NCBI GenBank assembly: GCA_030425945.1
Contig: JAUHZL010000110.1
Location: 1-8,385 of the forward strand
Direction: 5' to 3'
Length of the DNA stretch: 8,385 nt
Source of the DNA: Alphaproteobacteria bacterium
GTDB lineage: Bacteria > Pseudomonadota > Alphaproteobacteria > Rhodobacterales > Rhodobacteraceae
The translations under genes and the position numbers were made by a program. The notes beneath the pieces are model-generated. The model did no database searches and was not told the DNA's origin. It saw only the letters and a program-made list of their open reading frames with translations. This document shows positions 5,584-8,385 of the stretch, one piece after another. The first letter of the stretch is position 1, and each line of letters opens with the position of its first letter.

Positions 5584-6484
5584 GGACGCCACGCTGATCC
5601 TGGTGTTCCTCGGCCTCATGCAGCACCGCAAGGCCACGCAGGTGGCCGAGGAGATGGGGCTGACCCAGCCGGCGATCAGCCATGCCCTCAAGCGGCTGCG
5701 CGCGCTCTATGGCGACGCGCTGTTCCTGCGCAAGCCGCACGGGCTGGAGCCCACGGCCTTTGCCCGGCTCCTGGAGCCGAAACTGCGCCGCGTGCTCGAC
5801 GGGTTGCGCGACACGCTGCGCCCCGCCGGCGCCTTCGACCCCGACCAGGCGGGCCTGACGCTCCGGATCGCGGCCTTCGACTACGAGCTCGCCACGATCC
5901 TGCCCGGCCTCGTCTCCGACCCGGCGCTGGCGCGCGGCACGATCCGCATCACGACGCTGCCCGTGGCCAGCGACGAGGCGCTCGACGGGCTCATCAACGG
6001 GTCCATCGACCTCGCCATCGGCTTTGTCGAGGCGCTGGACCGGCGCGGGCCGAATGCGCCCTTCGTCACCGACTGGCTCTACGACGAAAGCTATGTCGTC
6101 GCGGCCCGGCGCGGGCATCCGATCTTCGACGCCCCTCTGACGGTGGACCGCTACGGGGCCGCGCTCCATGTCTTCGTGGCGGCGCGCGCCAGCGTGAAGG
6201 GCATCGTCGATTACGCGCTCGAGGCCCGCGGCGCGCGGCGGCAGGTGGTGGCGACCGTCCCGCATTTCTTTCCCGCGCTGGAGATCCTCGCCCGCTCCGA
6301 TTTCGTGGCGACCGTGCCGCGTCGCCTCGCCCTGAACTTCGCGGGCCGGTTCGACCTGGGGTTCGTGGACGTGCCCGTCCCCCTGCCGGCCTTCCCGGTC
6401 CGCGCCGTCCGCCACATCCGCGACCAGGCGAATCCGATCCACGACTGGCTGGTGAAACGCCTCCTCTCCGTCACCGCGCCGTAG
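5549..6484 (+). CDS. LysR-type transcriptional regulator
   Basis: 311 residues, normal for the family. The winged helix-turn-helix is at about residues 20-75: KATQVAEEMGLTQPAISHAL is the HTH core, followed by the wing (GDALFLRKPHGLEPT). The effector-binding domain begins near residue 100 (LRIAAFDYELATILPGL) and runs to the end. DNA binding and a small co-inducer are expected, and no effector can be named. Its divergent position suggests control of the transporter operon and of itself. The start is uncertain. ATG 5549 has a weak AGGA 5-8 bases ahead, while ATG 5567 (MDIRLMD) matches where relatives usually begin. ATG 5582 is also in frame. If translation began at 5582, most of the half-site cluster would be untranslated. 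No truncation or odd composition was seen. Confidence 0.9.
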   Translation: MADIDDMDIRLMDATLILVFLGLMQHRKATQVAEEMGLTQPAISHALKRLRALYGDALFLRKPHGLEPTAFARLLEPKLRRVLDGLRDTLRPAGAFDPDQAGLTLRIAAFDYELATILPGLVSDPALARGTIRITTLPVASDEALDGLINGSIDLAIGFVEALDRRGPNAPFVTDWLYDESYVVAARRGHPIFDAPLTVDRYGAALHVFVAARASVKGIVDYALEARGARRQVVATVPHFFPALEILARSDFVATVPRRLALNFAGRFDLGFVDVPVPLPAFPVRAVRHIRDQANPIHDWLVKRLLSVTAP

Positions 6485-6494
6485 CGGGGCGCGG
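6474..6494 (+). terminator. Hairpin overlapping the lysR stop codon, possible weak terminator
   Basis: CCGCGCC (6474-6480) pairs with GGCGCGG (6488-6494) around a 7-base loop that includes the TAG stop (6482-6484). No T-run follows, so this may be only a stabilising 3' structure. No better terminator is seen on either strand between the converging lysR and etfA genes. Confidence 0.25.
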
Positions 6495-6509
6495 GTCGCA
6501 TCGGGGCCC

Positions 6510-6600
6510 GGCCCTGTTGCACAGATCGGCGGATGGACGGGCCGCAGAGCCTGACGGCACCAGCGAATGTTCGATTTCCGGTCCGTGTCAACGAACGCCA
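6510..6600. mobile_element. Possible IS terminus remnant between lysR and etfA
   Basis: GGCCCTGTTGCACAGATCGG (6510-6529) resembles the terminal inverted repeats of IS6- or IS5-type elements, which commonly begin GG, then a few variable bases, then TGTTGCA. No second end and no recognisable transposase coding follow. The 251-base gap from 6485 to 6735 otherwise holds no gene I can support. The right boundary given is arbitrary and the family is undecided. Confidence 0.35.
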
Positions 6601-6735
6601 CCGGCGTCGAAGTGAGCGGCCTGTGATCTGGGAAAAGATGCGCGTATGTCGAACGCGCTGACAGACATCGCAATCTCCCGACCCAGCCCTGATGAAGGGA
6701 AAGCGTTCCGGCTCACGGACTATTTCAGCGACCTG

Positions 6736-7659
6736 CTAAAGCTTTTCGGTCAGTTCCGGCACGACGGCGAAGAGGTCGCGGACAAGGCCGTAGTCGGCCA
6801 CTTGGAAGATCGGGGCCTCTTCGTCCTTGTTGATGGCGACGATGACCTTGCTGTCCTTCATCCCCGCGAGGTGCTGGATCGCGCCCGAGATGCCGACCGC
6901 GACGTAAAGCGTCGGCGCCACCACCTTGCCGGTCTGGCCCACCTGCCAGTCGTTCGGGGCGTACCCTGAGCCCACCGCCGCACGCGAGGCGCCGACGGCT
7001 GCGCCCAGCTTGTCGGCCAGCTTTTCGATCATCGCGAAGTTCTCTTGGCTGCCCACGCCACGGCCACCCGACACGACGATACCGGCGCTGGTCAGTTCGG
7101 GGCGGTCGGATGCGGCGACCTTGTCTTCCACCCATGTCGACAGCGAGCCATCTACAGCGGCGGACACCGCCTCGACCGCAGCCAAACCGGTGCTGGCGGC
7201 AGCGGCGAAGGCGGCGGTGCGGAACGTCAGGACCTTCTTGCCATCCGAGGATTTCACCGTCTGCACGGCGTTGCCCGCATAGATCGGGCGTTCGAAGGTG
7301 TCGGCATCGACGACCGCGGTCACGTCCGAGATCACCATGACGTCCAGAAGCGCCGCGACGCGGGGCAGGACGTTCTTGGAAAAGGCGGTCGCGGCGGCGG
7401 CGATGTGGCTGTAGCCACCGGCAAGTCCCACGACCAGCGCGGCGATGGGCTCGGCCATGCCGTGATCGAAGGCCGCGTCATTGGCATGCAGCACCTTGGC
7501 CGCACCGTCGAGCTTGGCAGCCTCTGCCGCTGCGGCGGCAGAGGTTCCGGCGACGAGGATATGGACCTCGCCCAGAGCCTTCACCGCGCTCAGCGCCTTG
7601 GCCACCGCATCGGTCGCCAGTTGCCCATCATTCCCATCGGCAAGCAGAAGAACGGCCAT
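6736..7659 (-). CDS. etfA: Electron transfer flavoprotein alpha subunit
   Basis: 307 residues, full length for EtfA. With EtfB it forms the soluble FAD-containing flavoprotein that takes electrons from acyl-CoA and other dehydrogenases and passes them to the ETF:ubiquinone oxidoreductase. The N-terminal domain covers about 1-180. The FAD-binding domain is clear: VVSGGRGVGS, GASRAAV (223-229), NDWQVGQTGKVVAP, YVAVGISGAIQHLAGM and AINKDEEAPIFQVADYGLV, ending near the C-terminus. Residue 230 is Gly where many EtfA proteins have Asp (AAVDAG), a possible small sign of drift. The start ATG 7657-7659 is one base after the etfB stop, the standard etfB-etfA arrangement. The reading frame is intact although its partner gene is broken. 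It is probably a second, redundant copy, since this complex is usually encoded once at an intact locus. Confidence 0.96.
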   Translation of the reverse strand: MAVLLLADGNDGQLATDAVAKALSAVKALGEVHILVAGTSAAAAAEAAKLDGAAKVLHANDAAFDHGMAEPIAALVVGLAGGYSHIAAAATAFSKNVLPRVAALLDVMVISDVTAVVDADTFERPIYAGNAVQTVKSSDGKKVLTFRTAAFAAAASTGLAAVEAVSAAVDGSLSTWVEDKVAASDRPELTSAGIVVSGGRGVGSQENFAMIEKLADKLGAAVGASRAAVGSGYAPNDWQVGQTGKVVAPTLYVAVGISGAIQHLAGMKDSKVIVAINKDEEAPIFQVADYGLVRDLFAVVPELTEKL

Positions 7660-7660
7660 G

Positions 7661-8256
7661 TCAGATCACCCCCGCTTCGTCTTTCAGTTTCGCGATCCGC
7701 TCGTCCACCGAACCGACCTTCACGCCCGCATTGCGGCCCGCCGGTTCGACCGTCTTCACGACCGACAGGCGCGGCGCTACGTCCACGCCGTAATCGGCGG
7801 GGGTCTTGGTCGCCAAGGGCTTGGTCTTGGCCTTCATGATGTTCGGGAGCGACGCATAGCGCGGCTTTTTCAGGCGCAGGTCGACGCTGATGATCCTGGG
7901 CATCTTCACGCTGATCGTCTGCAAACCGCCATCCACCTCGCGCGTGACTTTCGCCGTGTCGCCTTCGATCGCCACTTGCGACGCGAAGGTGGCCTGCGAC
8001 CAGCCCAGAAGCGCCTAAAGCATCTGGCCCGTGGCGTTCATGTCGTTGTCGATGGCCTGCTTGCCGCAGAGGACGAGGCCGGGGCCTTCCTCCTTGACCA
8101 CACCGGGAGCAGCTTGGCGACGGCCAGCGGTTCGATGTAGGTGTGCACGTCGGCGGCGGCTTCGATCAGGATCGCGCGGTCCGCACCCATGGCGAGCGCG
8201 GTGCGCAGCGTTTCCTGCGCCTGCTTCACGCCGATGGAGACGACTACGACCTCCAT
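7661..8256 (-). pseudogene. etfB: Electron transfer flavoprotein beta subunit, decayed
   Basis: Similarity to EtfB begins at EVVVVSIGVKQAQETLRTAL and continues through AMGADRAILIEAA and IEPLAVAKLL. Near 8105-8109 one base is missing. The expected P-G-V-V-K-E-E reading is found one frame over and continues with GLVLCGKQAIDNDMNATGQM. A TAG codon at 8015-8017 then replaces a residue before ALLGWSQATFAS, after which the frame runs to REVDGGLQT, YASLPNIMKAK, DYGVDVAPRL and GVKVGSVDE and stops at 7661-7663. Normal EtfB is about 250 residues. Roughly the first 54 are gone, replaced at about 8257 by IS66-like sequence. The downstream part could only be translated from the GTG at 7973-7975. It cannot yield a complete AMP-binding beta subunit, so the neighbouring EtfA lacks a local partner. 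Confidence 0.93.
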
Positions 8257-8384
8257 CGACGGATCACGACATCCCCGATGACGATCTCCACGCCGGTCAC
8301 GGCCGAGGTCTCCGCCGGTATCTCTGCCCCGGCAGCGGCGCTCTCGACGACCAGCTCGGCAAACATCGGCAGCGCCGCCACGCT
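8244..8384 (-). pseudogene. Probable IS66-family accessory protein (OrfA/TnpA-like) fragment
   Basis: A frame enters from the right edge on the minus strand and reads 46 residues to TAG 8244-8246. It contains MFAELVVES, then ETSAVTGVEIVIGDVVIR, a short acidic/hydrophobic motif like the C-terminal end of IS66-family OrfA (TnpA) proteins, in which a G-D-V-x-I-R strand precedes V-G-A-D. That motif is cut after VVIR, and the frame runs on out of register into the etfB sequence (RWRS). The boundary at about 8257-8262 is therefore a junction between two unrelated sequences. The assignment rests on motif resemblance only. Most of the element, if present, is outside the window. Confidence 0.45.
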
Positions 8385-8385
8385 C

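Noticed and set aside
6646..6969. Plus-strand open frame of 107 codons running from the lysR-etfA gap into etfA
   Set aside because: Most of it is antisense to etfA, and the first 30 residues match no family I recognise.
1..8385. CRISPR array, tRNA, rRNA, riboswitch or toxin-antitoxin/defence genes
   Set aside because: No regularly spaced repeats, cloverleaf-like sequence or recognisable defence proteins were seen on either strand.

Overview
The window looks like alphaproteobacterial DNA, most likely from the Rhodobacteraceae/roseobacter group. The DNA is GC-rich, and the EtfA, IS256-transposase and transporter proteins all resemble that group. This placement rests on protein character only; there is no rRNA or other marker. 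Several mobile-element fragments, none complete, and several broken genes suggest an accessory, repeatedly rearranged region such as a plasmid or genomic island.

Layout from left to right. (1) The 3' end of an unrecognised plus-strand gene stops at 173 and is followed by a strong intrinsic terminator hairpin (199-223). (2) An IS256-family remnant (about 314-681) holds only the end of a frameshifted transposase. (3) On the minus strand, reading from 5453 down to 682, is a carbohydrate-type (CUT1) ABC import operon: periplasmic binding protein (4245-5453), a tandem SnoaL/NTF2-like protein (3205-4179), MalF-type permease (2170-3195), MalG-type permease (1011-2168), and a MalK/UgpC-type ATPase that is cut off at the IS256 remnant and has no normal start codon. 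(4) A divergent LysR-type regulator (5549-6484) is separated from the operon by a short control region rich in inverted and direct repeats. (5) A 251-bp gap (6485-6735) contains an IS-terminus-like sequence. (6) On the minus strand are an intact etfA (6736-7659) and, upstream of it, a decayed etfB (7661-8256). The etfB copy has a lost 5' end, a frameshift and an amber codon. (7) At the right edge a probable IS66-family OrfA fragment runs directly into etfB.

How the genes would work together: the LysR regulator probably controls the divergent transporter operon and perhaps itself. The binding protein delivers an unknown small solute, possibly a sugar or sugar derivative, to the two permeases. 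The cytoplasmic SnoaL-like protein may act on the imported compound or a product of it. The operon's own ATPase is broken, so import would need an ATPase encoded elsewhere. EtfA has lost its local EtfB partner, so this etf pair is probably a decaying second copy.

The most unusual points are the double SnoaL-domain protein placed inside the transport operon, the MalG-type permease with about 100 extra residues carrying two additional membrane helices, and the cluster of ATCAG/CTGAT half-sites that overlaps the start of the regulator gene. No CRISPR array, tRNA, rRNA or known defence system was seen.
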